Below, in pieces: positions 43,341 to 53,111 of a stretch of 54,716 nucleotides of DNA. Position 1 is the first letter of the stretch; every line of letters begins with the position of its first letter. Below the pieces are notes generated by a model that saw only the letters and a list, made by a program, of their open reading frames with translations, ran no database searches and was not told the origin of the DNA. The position numbers and the translations under genes were made by a program. Source of the stretch: Lachnospiraceae bacterium (GTDB lineage Bacteria; Bacillota; Clostridia; Lachnospirales; Lachnospiraceae); the NCBI GenBank assembly GCA_030531435.1, contig JAUNNN010000009.1, positions 1 to 54,716 of the forward strand, given 5' to 3'.

Positions 43341-44069
43341 ATGCAACAAATATCTATTTTAATTAAAAAAGGCGGCGACAAAGCCCTCGCTGAATCATTT
43401 GCAAACAAGACAGGGTCTCCAATTCTTGATAAAGAAGGCCCAGAGCTTACTGTAATATTTGATTCAAAGGGTGTTTCATTATCGGGCTATAAGCTTACCT
43501 ATCAGGGTGACTTTGAAGGAATGATTCGAAGAGTTACTGAAGGCAGACTCCTTCATGAGATGTTAGCAAAAGCCACTAAAACCGATGAAATAGGCTTAAA
43601 AGCAATAGATGCCACTGCCGGCATGGGCGAAGATGCATTTCTAATAGCGGCAAATGGCTATGATGTGACCCTTCACGAACAGAATCCTGTTATTGCTCTT
43701 CTTTTAAAGGATGCTCTGCGACGGGCAAAAAAACACCCGATATTAAAAGATATTGCAAGCAGGATGCACGTTGTTGAGGGAGACAGTGTAGATATCCTTA
43801 ATGCAAGATTAGATCCTGTAGATGTAATCTATCTTGACCCAATGTTTCCTGGAAGGCAAAAAAGTGGTCTTATAAACAAAAAACTTCAGCTTATCCAGAA
43901 AATGGAAGCACCATGTTCTGAAGAACACGCTCTATTTGATGCAGCTATAAAAGCAGGTCCATCAAAAATCGTGGTAAAGAGGCCATTAAAAGCGCCATTT
44001 CTTGCAGATAGAACGCCAACCTATACTCTTGATGGAAAAGCCATCAGATATGATATTTATACATACTAA
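43341..44069 (+). CDS. RsmJ-like 16S rRNA guanine-N2 methyltransferase
   Basis: 242 aa. Class I SAM methyltransferase: DATAGMGEDAFLIA (SAM site), LHEQNPVIALLLKDAL, and the RsmJ-specific block YLDPMFPGRQKSGLINKKLQ, then VVKRPLKAPFLADRTP and a closing RYDIY. RsmJ methylates a guanine in the decoding region of 16S rRNA. There is no Shine-Dalgarno sequence before this ATG, so either the start is non-canonical or translation follows from the upstream gene. Confidence 0.82.
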   Translation: MQQISILIKKGGDKALAESFANKTGSPILDKEGPELTVIFDSKGVSLSGYKLTYQGDFEGMIRRVTEGRLLHEMLAKATKTDEIGLKAIDATAGMGEDAFLIAANGYDVTLHEQNPVIALLLKDALRRAKKHPILKDIASRMHVVEGDSVDILNARLDPVDVIYLDPMFPGRQKSGLINKKLQLIQKMEAPCSEEHALFDAAIKAGPSKIVVKRPLKAPFLADRTPTYTLDGKAIRYDIYTY

Positions 44070-44097
44070 CAGTAATCAGAAAAGAAACACTTAACCA

Positions 44098-45237
44098 ATG
44101 GAAAAAGAATTAGACGTATTAATAAAAGAACTATTTACAGAAAATATAATTAAAGTCGTACTTAGTAATCCAAAGGATACTAAGTTTAAAAAAATTGTCA
44201 TTTCAAAGCAGGAATGCGGATATCAGGCTGAAAAATTTACAGAAACTCAGGCATTTCATGAAAATATGAAAGATAGCCAGCTTGCCCTATTTTGCTATGA
44301 ATGTATGGAAAATGGGTTCAAGCAGTTAAATGCATGGGATGATACTTTGGAATACTCTATAAAAATATCAAAAAAAGGAAAGGTCTTCTTTAATAAATCA
44401 AAGGCATCTACTGCAGTTAAAGCTAAAAGCACTAACAACAGGCAGAAATCCTATTATCTTGAAGAAGGTACTATTATCCCTCCTTTAGTTGATATGGGAG
44501 TTTTCACAAAAGACGGTAAAATCATAAATTCTATGTACGATAAATACCGCCAGATAAACAAATTCCTTCAGTTTATCGATGAAGCCATTGATAAAGCAAA
44601 CCTAAATAAACTCAATATAGTTGACTTCGGTTGTGGAAAGTCATACTTAACATTTGTTGTATATTATTATCTAACATTTGTTAAGGGCATTGATGTAACA
44701 ATGACGGGACTTGATTTAAAAGAGGATGTTATTGCAAAATGCCAGAAAACTGCAAAACAGTACGGATATGATAAGCTATCATTTAAAGTTGGCGATGTTG
44801 CTGTATACGAAAGCAATGAACCTGTAGACATGGTTATTACACTTCACGCCTGCGATACTGCAACTGATTATGCCCTTTACCATGCTATTAGATGGAACAC
44901 TAAAATAATCATTTCTGTTCCATGTTGTCAGCATGAGCTCAATTCCCAAATTGAAAGCGATGATTTTTCTATTCTCACAAGATATGGCTTATTAAAAGAA
45001 AGAACCGCATCTATTATGACAGATGCGATTCGTGGTAATCTTCTTGAATATTCTGGATATAAAACACAGATTCTTGAGTTTATTGACTTTACACACACTC
45101 CTAAAAACCTGTTAATTCGTGCCGTAAAATCAAAAATCCCAGCAGAACATAAGGAAAAACTACTTAATGAAGTTGAGAATCTAATATCTGAGTATCACCT
45201 AAGCCCTACTCTCTACAATCTTCTCATAAAGAAATAG
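44098..45237 (+). CDS. SAM-dependent methyltransferase, METTL25/Methyltransf_32-like
   Basis: 379 aa. The N-terminal 120 residues have no clear motif. A Rossmann methyltransferase core follows: NIVDFGCGKSYLTFVVYYYL (SAM site), GLDLKEDVI, VITLHACDTATDYAL and the VPCCQHE segment typical of Methyltransf_32 proteins. Substrate unknown; tRNA or rRNA is likely given its neighbour (inference). It starts 28 nt after the RsmJ-like gene. Its stop lies 2 nt from the stop of the convergent alpha-galactosidase gene with no terminator. Confidence 0.82.
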   Translation: MEKELDVLIKELFTENIIKVVLSNPKDTKFKKIVISKQECGYQAEKFTETQAFHENMKDSQLALFCYECMENGFKQLNAWDDTLEYSIKISKKGKVFFNKSKASTAVKAKSTNNRQKSYYLEEGTIIPPLVDMGVFTKDGKIINSMYDKYRQINKFLQFIDEAIDKANLNKLNIVDFGCGKSYLTFVVYYYLTFVKGIDVTMTGLDLKEDVIAKCQKTAKQYGYDKLSFKVGDVAVYESNEPVDMVITLHACDTATDYALYHAIRWNTKIIISVPCCQHELNSQIESDDFSILTRYGLLKERTASIMTDAIRGNLLEYSGYKTQILEFIDFTHTPKNLLIRAVKSKIPAEHKEKLLNEVENLISEYHLSPTLYNLLIKK

Positions 45238-45239
45238 CA

Positions 45240-47645
45240 TTATTCTATAGTTGTAGCTTCCTCTATAAAGTAAAGCTCAGAGCTAAAATCCTGGAAATAA
45301 CGTACATCATCGTTATATCCTGTACCACTAAATCTCTGCTTTAACTTAACCCCTGCATTCATAAGCGCATCACCATACATCTTATGGCTTTCTTTAGCTG
45401 TATTCATCTTCTTAAATTTAGCAATTGTATTATGCACTAATGAATCCTGCTTTATATGGATTGGAGCAATTGTGTTAATTAAGTCCCCAAACATTTTTAT
45501 ATTAATTTTTGTATCAAGGCTGTAGAAATTATATAACATATCTTCATTTAGCCCTCTGGCTCTAAAAGATGTATGCTGCCAGTTTGCCTTAACAAGCTTC
45601 TGAAGATACATTCCCACTGCCTTTTTCTTATCCTTTGATACAATAATCCACTGGGTATTATTTATACTATCTGATACATCACCTGCATCATCAACTCTAT
45701 AAAAGGAACCATATTGTAACACAGATCTCCATTTTTTATATAGGGAAGTCTGCATAGCAATCTCAAGCTTTTCTTCTTTCTTCATATCGCATAAATTACA
45801 TTCATACCCAAGAAGCCCAAAGCTTGCCACGTTAAATCTTGTATCAAGTGGTGTTCTGCGTAGTGTCTGATGATTTGGGACAGAAGATACATGAGCTGCA
45901 ACAGTTGACTGCGGATATCCATAGCTGTATCCGTTCTGAATGTCTACCCTGCTAATAGCATCTGTGTTATCACTTGCCCATATCTGTGGGAAATAGCACA
46001 AAATACCTAAATCAAAACGATTTCCACCCGATGAACAACCCTCAAATAAGATGTTCGGGAAGCGTTTTGTCAGCTCGTCCATACATCTATATAATCCGAG
46101 CATATATCGATGAGCCACTTCGCCCTGTCTGTTTTTATCAAGAGTCTTACTATAATAGTCAGAAATAATACGATTCATATCCCACTTAACGTATGATATA
46201 TCTGCACTACTAAATACATTTGTCATAGACTCAATTACATAGTCCTGCACATCCTTATTGCATAAATCAAGTAATCTCTGATTTCTTCCTTCAGAGTGCA
46301 TTTTCCCTGGAATATCCATAGCCCACTCTGGATGTTTTCTATATAGATTACTGTCTACATTCACCATCTCAGGCTCAACCCATATTCCAAAGTCCATTCC
46401 AAGTTTTTTAATATCAGTTGCTATTGATTTAAGGCCACCTGGAAGCTTTTTCTTATTCACTTCCCAGTCTCCTAAGGAACGCTTATCATCATTTCTTTCT
46501 CCAAACCATCCATCATCCATGACAAATAGCTCAATTCCAACGTTCTTCGCTTCCTTTGCAAGCTTTAAAAGGCCTGATTTATTGAAATCAAAATAGGAAG
46601 CCTCCCAGCTGTTTAATAGAATAGGACGTTCCTTTTTCTTATGTTCTCCTCTTACAATATGTTCACGAACAAATTCATGCATATTATTACTAAGAGAGTT
46701 AAAACCTTCCTTTGAGTAGCTCATTACAGCTTCTGGAGCTTCAAATTCTTCACCCTTAGCTAATATGAATTCAAAGTTCTGAGGATTAATTCCCTGTACA
46801 AATCTTAATTTACCAAGTCCATTTGTTTCTACGGCTTCGTAATGATTTCCACTATAAATCAGATTAAATCCATAACACTCGCCATAGTCTTCTGTTGTAT
46901 TATGTTTTGACAGCATAACAAATGGGTTAGCACGATTAGATGAAGTTCCTGTAAATGAAGAGTTAACTATCTTACCGCCACTTACAAGAGTACTGCACTT
47001 ATTCATTTCCCTTGTCCACGCACCCCTAAAGCTAGTGAATACAAAATCTGTGCAGGCAAAATCCACCTGATTACTCATTATTCTTGTAAGTTTTATTTCT
47101 TCATCTGTATCATTTTTAATGAGAGCATTTCTTGTAATAACATTGCATTCTGGAAAAACAGAATAAACAAGTTCTAAAATGATGCCACTGTTTCTGTCTT
47201 TCATAGTTATTTTAAGGTGCTCTGCATTGTTTGTATCATCATATGAGCTTGGTAATGTATTAAGTAATGCCTTACCTTTTCTTATTTTTGCACTAACAAA
47301 CTGGAAATCCGTACTACTGCTGCCATCTGACAATACCACCTCAATGAATGGATCCCTAATATCACCTTTACCTATGCCAGATACTTCAAGACATACATCC
47401 TCTAATGTGAAATCTTCACATCCATTGTCATATGAAATAGTATTTCCCGGTGCAAATGAATGCTGCTCATAAAGTCCGTCAGCACTATCTATACGGATTT
47501 TTCTGCCATAGTATAAATGCTCCAGATAGTTACATTTATCCATGACTCTAAAGGCATACGTTGTATTATCTGTATTTAATACAAAGACGTTGCCCTGTAG
47601 CATTTTTATATATTTATTTCCATTGTTAGTAACTGTCGAACTCAT
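45240..47645 (-). CDS. GH36 alpha-galactosidase
   Basis: 801 aa, longer than the usual 720-740 aa at the C-terminus. GH36 catalytic residues: nucleophile D489 in VKWDMNR and acid/base D559 in WASDNTDAISR. LFVMDDGWFGERNDD and FEGCSSGGNRFD are also family signatures. No signal peptide, so it acts in the cytoplasm on raffinose-type or melibiose sugars after uptake. It is last in the GH2-GPH-GH36 operon, 15 nt after the transporter. Confidence 0.95.
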   Translation of the reverse strand: MSSTVTNNGNKYIKMLQGNVFVLNTDNTTYAFRVMDKCNYLEHLYYGRKIRIDSADGLYEQHSFAPGNTISYDNGCEDFTLEDVCLEVSGIGKGDIRDPFIEVVLSDGSSSTDFQFVSAKIRKGKALLNTLPSSYDDTNNAEHLKITMKDRNSGIILELVYSVFPECNVITRNALIKNDTDEEIKLTRIMSNQVDFACTDFVFTSFRGAWTREMNKCSTLVSGGKIVNSSFTGTSSNRANPFVMLSKHNTTEDYGECYGFNLIYSGNHYEAVETNGLGKLRFVQGINPQNFEFILAKGEEFEAPEAVMSYSKEGFNSLSNNMHEFVREHIVRGEHKKKERPILLNSWEASYFDFNKSGLLKLAKEAKNVGIELFVMDDGWFGERNDDKRSLGDWEVNKKKLPGGLKSIATDIKKLGMDFGIWVEPEMVNVDSNLYRKHPEWAMDIPGKMHSEGRNQRLLDLCNKDVQDYVIESMTNVFSSADISYVKWDMNRIISDYYSKTLDKNRQGEVAHRYMLGLYRCMDELTKRFPNILFEGCSSGGNRFDLGILCYFPQIWASDNTDAISRVDIQNGYSYGYPQSTVAAHVSSVPNHQTLRRTPLDTRFNVASFGLLGYECNLCDMKKEEKLEIAMQTSLYKKWRSVLQYGSFYRVDDAGDVSDSINNTQWIIVSKDKKKAVGMYLQKLVKANWQHTSFRARGLNEDMLYNFYSLDTKINIKMFGDLINTIAPIHIKQDSLVHNTIAKFKKMNTAKESHKMYGDALMNAGVKLKQRFSGTGYNDDVRYFQDFSSELYFIEEATTIE

Positions 47646-47660
47646 TTGTTTTTAATCCTG

Positions 47661-49070
47661 TTATTTATTCTTTGATAATTCTGCTGAAATTTCACCTAAT
47701 TTTTCGTCTGTAAGAAGGTAGTTCTTTTTAAATACTACAAATGCAACCACAAGCACCGCCATAGGAATTATAGTCATAGTCATACGAAGTCCAAAGACTG
47801 AACTGCTTGATATTTTAACGACTTCTGTCACAACCTCGTCTGTATTAGCTCCGCCTATATTAAACACTGATAAACACACAGAAGCTACAAGAGCAGCCAC
47901 ACCTGAAGCAAGCTTTACAACGAAAGTCTGCATTGAAAATATAACAGATTCATCACGTCTTTTATTTTTCCACTCACCATAGTCTACTGTATTTGCTAAG
48001 AATATAGTAACGATTACGTTTAAAACACCTACAGATGAGAAAATAAAGAATGCAGGTATAAATAGAGCAAATACACTCTTTATTCCAATTAATGACATAA
48101 GAAGCAACACAATATAGCCTATTACAGCGCTGTAAATACTTACATAAAAAACTTTTATTGTATTGAAGAATTTACGAAGAATAGGGAAGAATAACATCAT
48201 TGAAAGGATCTGCATTCCTCCACCAAATGTTGTAAATAACGTATAGTCATTCTGCCATGATACATTTGATATATCATATTTAAAGAAATATATTACAAGG
48301 TTACTTGTGATATAAACTGCTGAGTTTACAAGGACTATTGCTATTACCATAGTCATTGCCTGATCATTCTGTATAAGGGCTCTGAACATATCTTTTACAG
48401 AAGCTGTCTCCATATCAACAGAAGATTTCTCTTTTATGCAAACGCATGTTATTAATGTAAAAATAATAAAGAGAATTGCCACAATCAGCGTTAAATACTT
48501 AAATCCTGTTCTCTCAATTGTTACAGATGAAGCGTTAGCTCCCTCAATAGCAGTTCCTATTGCCTTTACAGAAATAATAGTTATTATTGTAATGATTGCA
48601 GAACCAACGCCCGCACATGATCTGGCAAGAGCAGACAGATTTTCTCTCTCTTTTCCGCTTTCAGTAAAAGCTGGAACCATAGACCAATATGGGATATCCA
48701 TCATTGTGTATGTTATTCCCCATAAAATATAGAAAATAGCTGCATAAGCAGTTAGCCCACTACCTGTAAGACTAGGTGGTGCTGCATATAAAAAGTATAA
48801 AATTATTGCATTAGTTACTGTTCCAATTAAAAGCCATGGTCTGAATTTGCCCCATTTAGTTTTTGTCTTAGCAACTATAACACCCATGATAGGATCGTTA
48901 AATGCATCAAAGATTCTTGCAACTAAAAGAATCATTCCCATCGCTACAGCACTAACGCCTAAAATATCCTGATAGTAATATAAAACGTAGCTGGCTGACA
49001 GCATATAAACCATGTCTTTTCCTACAGCTCCAAGGCCATATGCTGCTTTTTCTTTTCCCGATAATCTCAT
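47661..49070 (-). CDS. GPH-family sugar:cation symporter
   Basis: 469 aa, twelve predicted membrane helices. KEKAAYGLGAVGKDMVYML at the start, ARIFDAFNDPIMGVIVAKTKTKWGKFRPWLL and EWKNKRRDESVIFSMQTF are the conserved blocks of glycoside-pentoside-hexuronide symporters such as MelB and LacS. It probably brings in the alpha- or beta-galactoside cleaved by its neighbours. GAGGT site. It lacks the C-terminal IIA domain of LacS. Confidence 0.92.
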   Translation of the reverse strand: MRLSGKEKAAYGLGAVGKDMVYMLSASYVLYYYQDILGVSAVAMGMILLVARIFDAFNDPIMGVIVAKTKTKWGKFRPWLLIGTVTNAIILYFLYAAPPSLTGSGLTAYAAIFYILWGITYTMMDIPYWSMVPAFTESGKERENLSALARSCAGVGSAIITIITIISVKAIGTAIEGANASSVTIERTGFKYLTLIVAILFIIFTLITCVCIKEKSSVDMETASVKDMFRALIQNDQAMTMVIAIVLVNSAVYITSNLVIYFFKYDISNVSWQNDYTLFTTFGGGMQILSMMLFFPILRKFFNTIKVFYVSIYSAVIGYIVLLLMSLIGIKSVFALFIPAFFIFSSVGVLNVIVTIFLANTVDYGEWKNKRRDESVIFSMQTFVVKLASGVAALVASVCLSVFNIGGANTDEVVTEVVKISSSSVFGLRMTMTIIPMAVLVVAFVVFKKNYLLTDEKLGEISAELSKNK

Positions 49071-49117
49071 TATTATTACCTCGAATTTTTATAGTAATTA
49101 TTATTCAAAAATAATGC

Positions 49118-51523
49118 TTATATCTTTACATTTAAGCTAATGCTCTTGCTTGTGCCATTCATGGCCTTAACAGTAATAGATGCTGAACCCTGTCTTCTTT
49201 TTGTTCTAATGTATGTTCCGCCAAGTCCACCCTGAAGACTTACAACTCTTGGTCCAACTATCTCAATAGGTCCAGTAGTTATTATTTCAACTGGATCATT
49301 ACAGAAATGAAGCACATTGCCATTCTCATCAACTGCAGAGAAACGAACAGCAGCAACATCATAGCTGTTTTCTTCTACCAATAAATCATGATCTATTTCA
49401 GCATTAATCTTCCACTCTGTCATTGGCTTTACGCAAAGAGTCTTTACAACTTCATCATTCTTAATTGCTTCAAAGCGATATGTTGTAGATTCACCGCCCC
49501 AATCGCCAATGTATTTATTATAAAGCTTTACCATATCAGACATTTTCATCTGATATTTTGCAATTAATAAACCTGCCTTTATATACATAAGCTTCGGTAA
49601 GTTATATAAACCACCTCTAGCCGTTTCATTAAGAAGTACTTTTACTGCTTCTGCCTGAGTGTAATCCATGCCTTCGTTATCTTCTAATGCACTACCAATA
49701 TAATCATCTATTCTGATTGGACCATGCTTAAGATTTGTATACTTTGAATCTTTTGCTGTGTATTCCTTGATGAATTTATCATTCTTATACATTTTCACAC
49801 TGTCAGCATTTGTGAAAATATAGATATCGCCTCTGTTACTACCAGGATGTTCACCAATATCCATTGAAGAGCTAATTTCAAGCACTGGCTCCTTATCCTG
49901 TTCACATGCATATACAAATGCAGCCATCTTAGGATTACGGAACATATCCATTACCCCGTGATAACAGATTCTATCACCGCTTCCAAAGTCTTTATGTGTA
50001 TTGTAGTCAAACATACACCAGCCAAAGCTTCCAGCTACGCCCTCTGTACCAGCTACACTGTTTAAAACATTTGCATGACGAATCGCATGTTCTCTTCTGT
50101 GTTCTTCCCAGTCGTAGGTTTTACAAGGATACATATGTCCGTTGTATTCACTAACAAGATATGGCTTATTAATATCAGATGTTACCGCAAATTTCTTTTC
50201 ACATCCGGAATTATTTCCTGTATGTGAGAAATCATTATATGTATAAACATCTTCTAACAGACTTCCCTTTTTATAACATCTAACACCACCTGTCTGTCTT
50301 GATGGGTCAAGCTCGTGAGCCACTGCATTTGTTCTTTCGTAGAATTCATCATCGTCAACAGACTCGTTGATTCTAACACCCCAAAGAACAATAGATGTAT
50401 GATTTCTATACTGTAAAATCATATCTCTAGTATTCTCTACTGCCTGGTTTTTCCATTCTTCATCACCGATATGCTGCCAACCAGGTATTTCGGTAAATAC
50501 CAAAAGACCTAGCTCATCACACCTATCAAGGAAATAATGAGACTGAGGATAATGAGAAGTACGTACAGCATTAACGCCTAATTCATTCTTTAAAATATCA
50601 GCATCCAGCTGCTGCATTGATTTTGGCATAGCATAACCAACATATGCATAGCTCTGATGTCTATTTAGACCACGAATCTTAATCTTTTTACCATTAAGAT
50701 AAAAGCCATCTGAATGGAATACAGCTTTTCTATAGCCAAAGCGGACTTCCTTTTCATCAATTACCTTTTCGTCCTTTATTAGCTCTGTTTTTAAAATATA
50801 AAGATTAGGACTATCTATATCCCAGAGTTCAACTTCTCCAGTATCCTGAACTAATTCTATTTCCCCATCTTCAGTAACAACATGCTCTTTAGCTAATACC
50901 TTATATTCATCATCTGAACCATACTTTTTAATATACTGCCTGATTGTCAGATTATGCTTAGGCCCTGCTATTTCTATTTTTGAATTTGTAGCTGACTTTA
51001 AGCCATCTTTTGCAAGCTTAGTAGTAACAAATACATCTTTTAAATAAGACTTTTCCTTTATATCAATATAAACATCTCTGTATATTCCACCGTATGTCAT
51101 GTAATCAATTACGAAGCCAAATGGAGGAACATTTAAGTTTTCTCTACTATCAACCTTTACTACGATTTCATTCTCAACGCCTATTTTTATAAGGTCAGTA
51201 ATATCTACTGTAAAAGCTGTATATCCGCAGTGATGGCTCTTAGCTAAAGCTCCATTAATATATACCTGACTGTCGTGTGCAATACCATCAAATGTTAGTA
51301 ATACATTCTTTTCTCTCCAGTTTGGGTCACCAAAGATAAACTTTCTGTATGTAGAAATCATTTGGTATTCTTTTTCATCAAAATAGTGAAATGGAAGTTC
51401 TTTTACAGTATGTGGAATACGAATTTTTTCAATAGGCTCCCATAATGATTTGTTAGTTAATAATTCTTCGGAAAAATTCTCCATGAATTTCCAGTCATTA
51501 TTCAGATTAATCCTTTCTCCCAT
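49118..51523 (-). CDS. GH2 beta-galactosidase-like glycoside hydrolase
   Basis: 801 aa. Order: jelly-roll sugar-binding domain (about 1-155), Ig-like domain, TIM barrel (about 280-570), then a C-terminal beta part. Acid/base E387 in LWGVRINESVDD and nucleophile E459 in YLVSEYNGH. GLNRHQSYAYVG is the usual GH2 loop. Beta-galactosidase is favoured by its partners; beta-glucuronidase is an alternative. No signal peptide. It heads the operon, 47 nt before the transporter. Its ribosome binding site lies in a 13-bp tandem duplication. Confidence 0.9.
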   Translation of the reverse strand: MGERINLNNDWKFMENFSEELLTNKSLWEPIEKIRIPHTVKELPFHYFDEKEYQMISTYRKFIFGDPNWREKNVLLTFDGIAHDSQVYINGALAKSHHCGYTAFTVDITDLIKIGVENEIVVKVDSRENLNVPPFGFVIDYMTYGGIYRDVYIDIKEKSYLKDVFVTTKLAKDGLKSATNSKIEIAGPKHNLTIRQYIKKYGSDDEYKVLAKEHVVTEDGEIELVQDTGEVELWDIDSPNLYILKTELIKDEKVIDEKEVRFGYRKAVFHSDGFYLNGKKIKIRGLNRHQSYAYVGYAMPKSMQQLDADILKNELGVNAVRTSHYPQSHYFLDRCDELGLLVFTEIPGWQHIGDEEWKNQAVENTRDMILQYRNHTSIVLWGVRINESVDDDEFYERTNAVAHELDPSRQTGGVRCYKKGSLLEDVYTYNDFSHTGNNSGCEKKFAVTSDINKPYLVSEYNGHMYPCKTYDWEEHRREHAIRHANVLNSVAGTEGVAGSFGWCMFDYNTHKDFGSGDRICYHGVMDMFRNPKMAAFVYACEQDKEPVLEISSSMDIGEHPGSNRGDIYIFTNADSVKMYKNDKFIKEYTAKDSKYTNLKHGPIRIDDYIGSALEDNEGMDYTQAEAVKVLLNETARGGLYNLPKLMYIKAGLLIAKYQMKMSDMVKLYNKYIGDWGGESTTYRFEAIKNDEVVKTLCVKPMTEWKINAEIDHDLLVEENSYDVAAVRFSAVDENGNVLHFCNDPVEIITTGPIEIVGPRVVSLQGGLGGTYIRTKRRQGSASITVKAMNGTSKSISLNVKI

Positions 51524-51527
51524 ATAT

Positions 51528-51553
51528 ACCTCCTTCGGGGACCTCCTTTGGGG
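51528..51553 (-). repeat. Tandem 13-bp duplication of the GH2 ribosome binding site
   Basis: ACCTCCTTCGGGG (51528-51540) is directly followed by ACCTCCTTTGGGG (51541-51553). On the minus strand each unit carries AAGGAGGT, so there are two Shine-Dalgarno cores 13 nt apart; only the one 5 nt from the ATG is well placed. Confidence 0.8.
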
Positions 51554-51621
51554 ACGCTTCTTTTGTCATATGCAGTGTCCCTTTGTCATACCAAAAAGTC
51601 AAAAACACCCCTAAATACACC

Positions 51622-51655
51622 CTAAAATAGTATATCACTTTTTTCACTATTTTAG
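51622..51655. promoter_or_regulatory. Inverted repeat upstream of the galactoside operon, candidate operator
   Basis: CTAAAATAGT (51622-51631) and ACTATTTTAG (51646-51655) are perfect 10-bp arms 14 bp apart. A TATACT-like -10 on the minus strand overlaps one arm (51629-51634). No regulator gene is beside the operon. Confidence 0.5.
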
Positions 51656-51664
51656 CTGTTATTT

Positions 51665-51697
51665 ATAAAAAATGGATAGTAGAATCTACTATCCATT
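51665..51697 (-). terminator. Terminator of the DUF6688-like gene
   Basis: AATGGATAGTAGA (51671-51683) and TCTACTATCCATT (51685-51697) form a near-continuous 12-13-bp stem. On the minus strand it is followed by TTTTATAAAT. It begins 4 nt after the stop codon. Confidence 0.85.
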
Positions 51698-51700
51698 TAC

Positions 51701-52894
51701 TTATAAAATATCCTGAACTTTTTTCCCTGTATACTGCATTGCAATTCTATCTTCCGGATGTACGCATGTCATATACAGTACAAATAAAAATATGATTTCT
51801 AATGGCTTCATAATAAAATACACTAAGTCAGCAACCCATTTCTTTTTGATCAATTTAGCAATAGGGAAACCATAAGTATCGTAAATATGTCTAATTACTT
51901 TATGGGCTCTTGGAGTATAATCCATTAGCACATCTTCAAAAGCATTTGCAATCTGAAGCTGTCTATTAACAATAACCTCATGCCCATGTCGTATACCTTT
52001 TCTTATTGGTTTAACAATCTTTCTATCACCACCTGCAGCCACTGTGCATAAATAATGCTCATCAACAGTTAAATTCTGAGGAGAAATCTTTGTTGATAGA
52101 GTAAAATCACTAGTCTCGGTAAATGCTTTAATTGCTGCATCTGGAGCCTGCCCAAGTACACAAAGTATCAGCGAAATAACACCTATTAGAGGGATTACTA
52201 ATAATAGACCTATAAACGGAAGGTATAAGGCTTTATTTTTAATAAATGATAATTTATTTAATATCGCACTCTCCTCAATTTTACTGCTTCTACTTGGATC
52301 AGTGCTGTATTCATACGACTTAAGAACAATTATTCGTAGTGAAATAAGTATCGTATTAATAGGCAGTAACAATAAATACAAATCAAGAACATTACTAAAA
52401 ATTTTTAAGATATGTATAGTCCAGATAACACTGTAGATACTACCTAAATATAGTGCGCTAAAGCTTATCGCGAGAAGTAATGGAGGTATATTATTTGCAT
52501 TAGTACAATTTAAGAAAATCATTCCTGCAAAGAATATCACCATAACGATAATGACACCTGATATGTACTCCGTATTTATTGGCTGATGAATCTGTCTATT
52601 TATTAGCTGTGTCTCCCAGCCAGCAAGCCACACAACATCATGCACAAGATCCATATATATAGCCTCTATACCAAAACATAAAAGATATAATATAAGTTCA
52701 ATAATGAAGCAGTACTTCAAAAGCCAGTCAATTATTTTCTTTATTCTTGGAAAATGATTACCCCAGTCATATATTACTCTAACTGGATATATACTAACAA
52801 TCGCTGCCCAGAGCACTATTACTTCCATTACAAGTGACAAAAATGGAACTATCAGCACTGCTAATGTAAATATTAAAACTAAAATTTCACCCAT
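51701..52894 (-). CDS. DUF6688-like membrane protein
   Basis: 397 aa, about seven membrane helices in the first 270 residues, then a soluble part with YLCTVAAGGDRKIVKPIRKGIRHGHEVIVNRQLQIANAFEDVL, a strongly conserved-looking block that fits the DUF6688 type. Two further hydrophobic segments lie near the C-terminus. Function unknown. AAAGGA site. A single-gene unit with its own terminator. Confidence 0.65.
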   Translation of the reverse strand: MGEILVLIFTLAVLIVPFLSLVMEVIVLWAAIVSIYPVRVIYDWGNHFPRIKKIIDWLLKYCFIIELILYLLCFGIEAIYMDLVHDVVWLAGWETQLINRQIHQPINTEYISGVIIVMVIFFAGMIFLNCTNANNIPPLLLAISFSALYLGSIYSVIWTIHILKIFSNVLDLYLLLLPINTILISLRIIVLKSYEYSTDPSRSSKIEESAILNKLSFIKNKALYLPFIGLLLVIPLIGVISLILCVLGQAPDAAIKAFTETSDFTLSTKISPQNLTVDEHYLCTVAAGGDRKIVKPIRKGIRHGHEVIVNRQLQIANAFEDVLMDYTPRAHKVIRHIYDTYGFPIAKLIKKKWVADLVYFIMKPLEIIFLFVLYMTCVHPEDRIAMQYTGKKVQDIL

Positions 52895-53111
52895 GAATGC
52901 TTCCTTTGTTATTTCTTTTTATAAATTATAACTCCATCACCATTCCAGAACTAGATGCCAAAAATCCAAGTGATTCATATATATGACTTCCAATAAATTA
53001 TATAAGATATATTTTCTCTTGAACACTGAAAATTTTTATCGCAATATATCATTATTTCAAATTCCCGGCAGCATCCTCTCACATTTAAGCGTCTCATTCA
53101 TACTAACTCTT

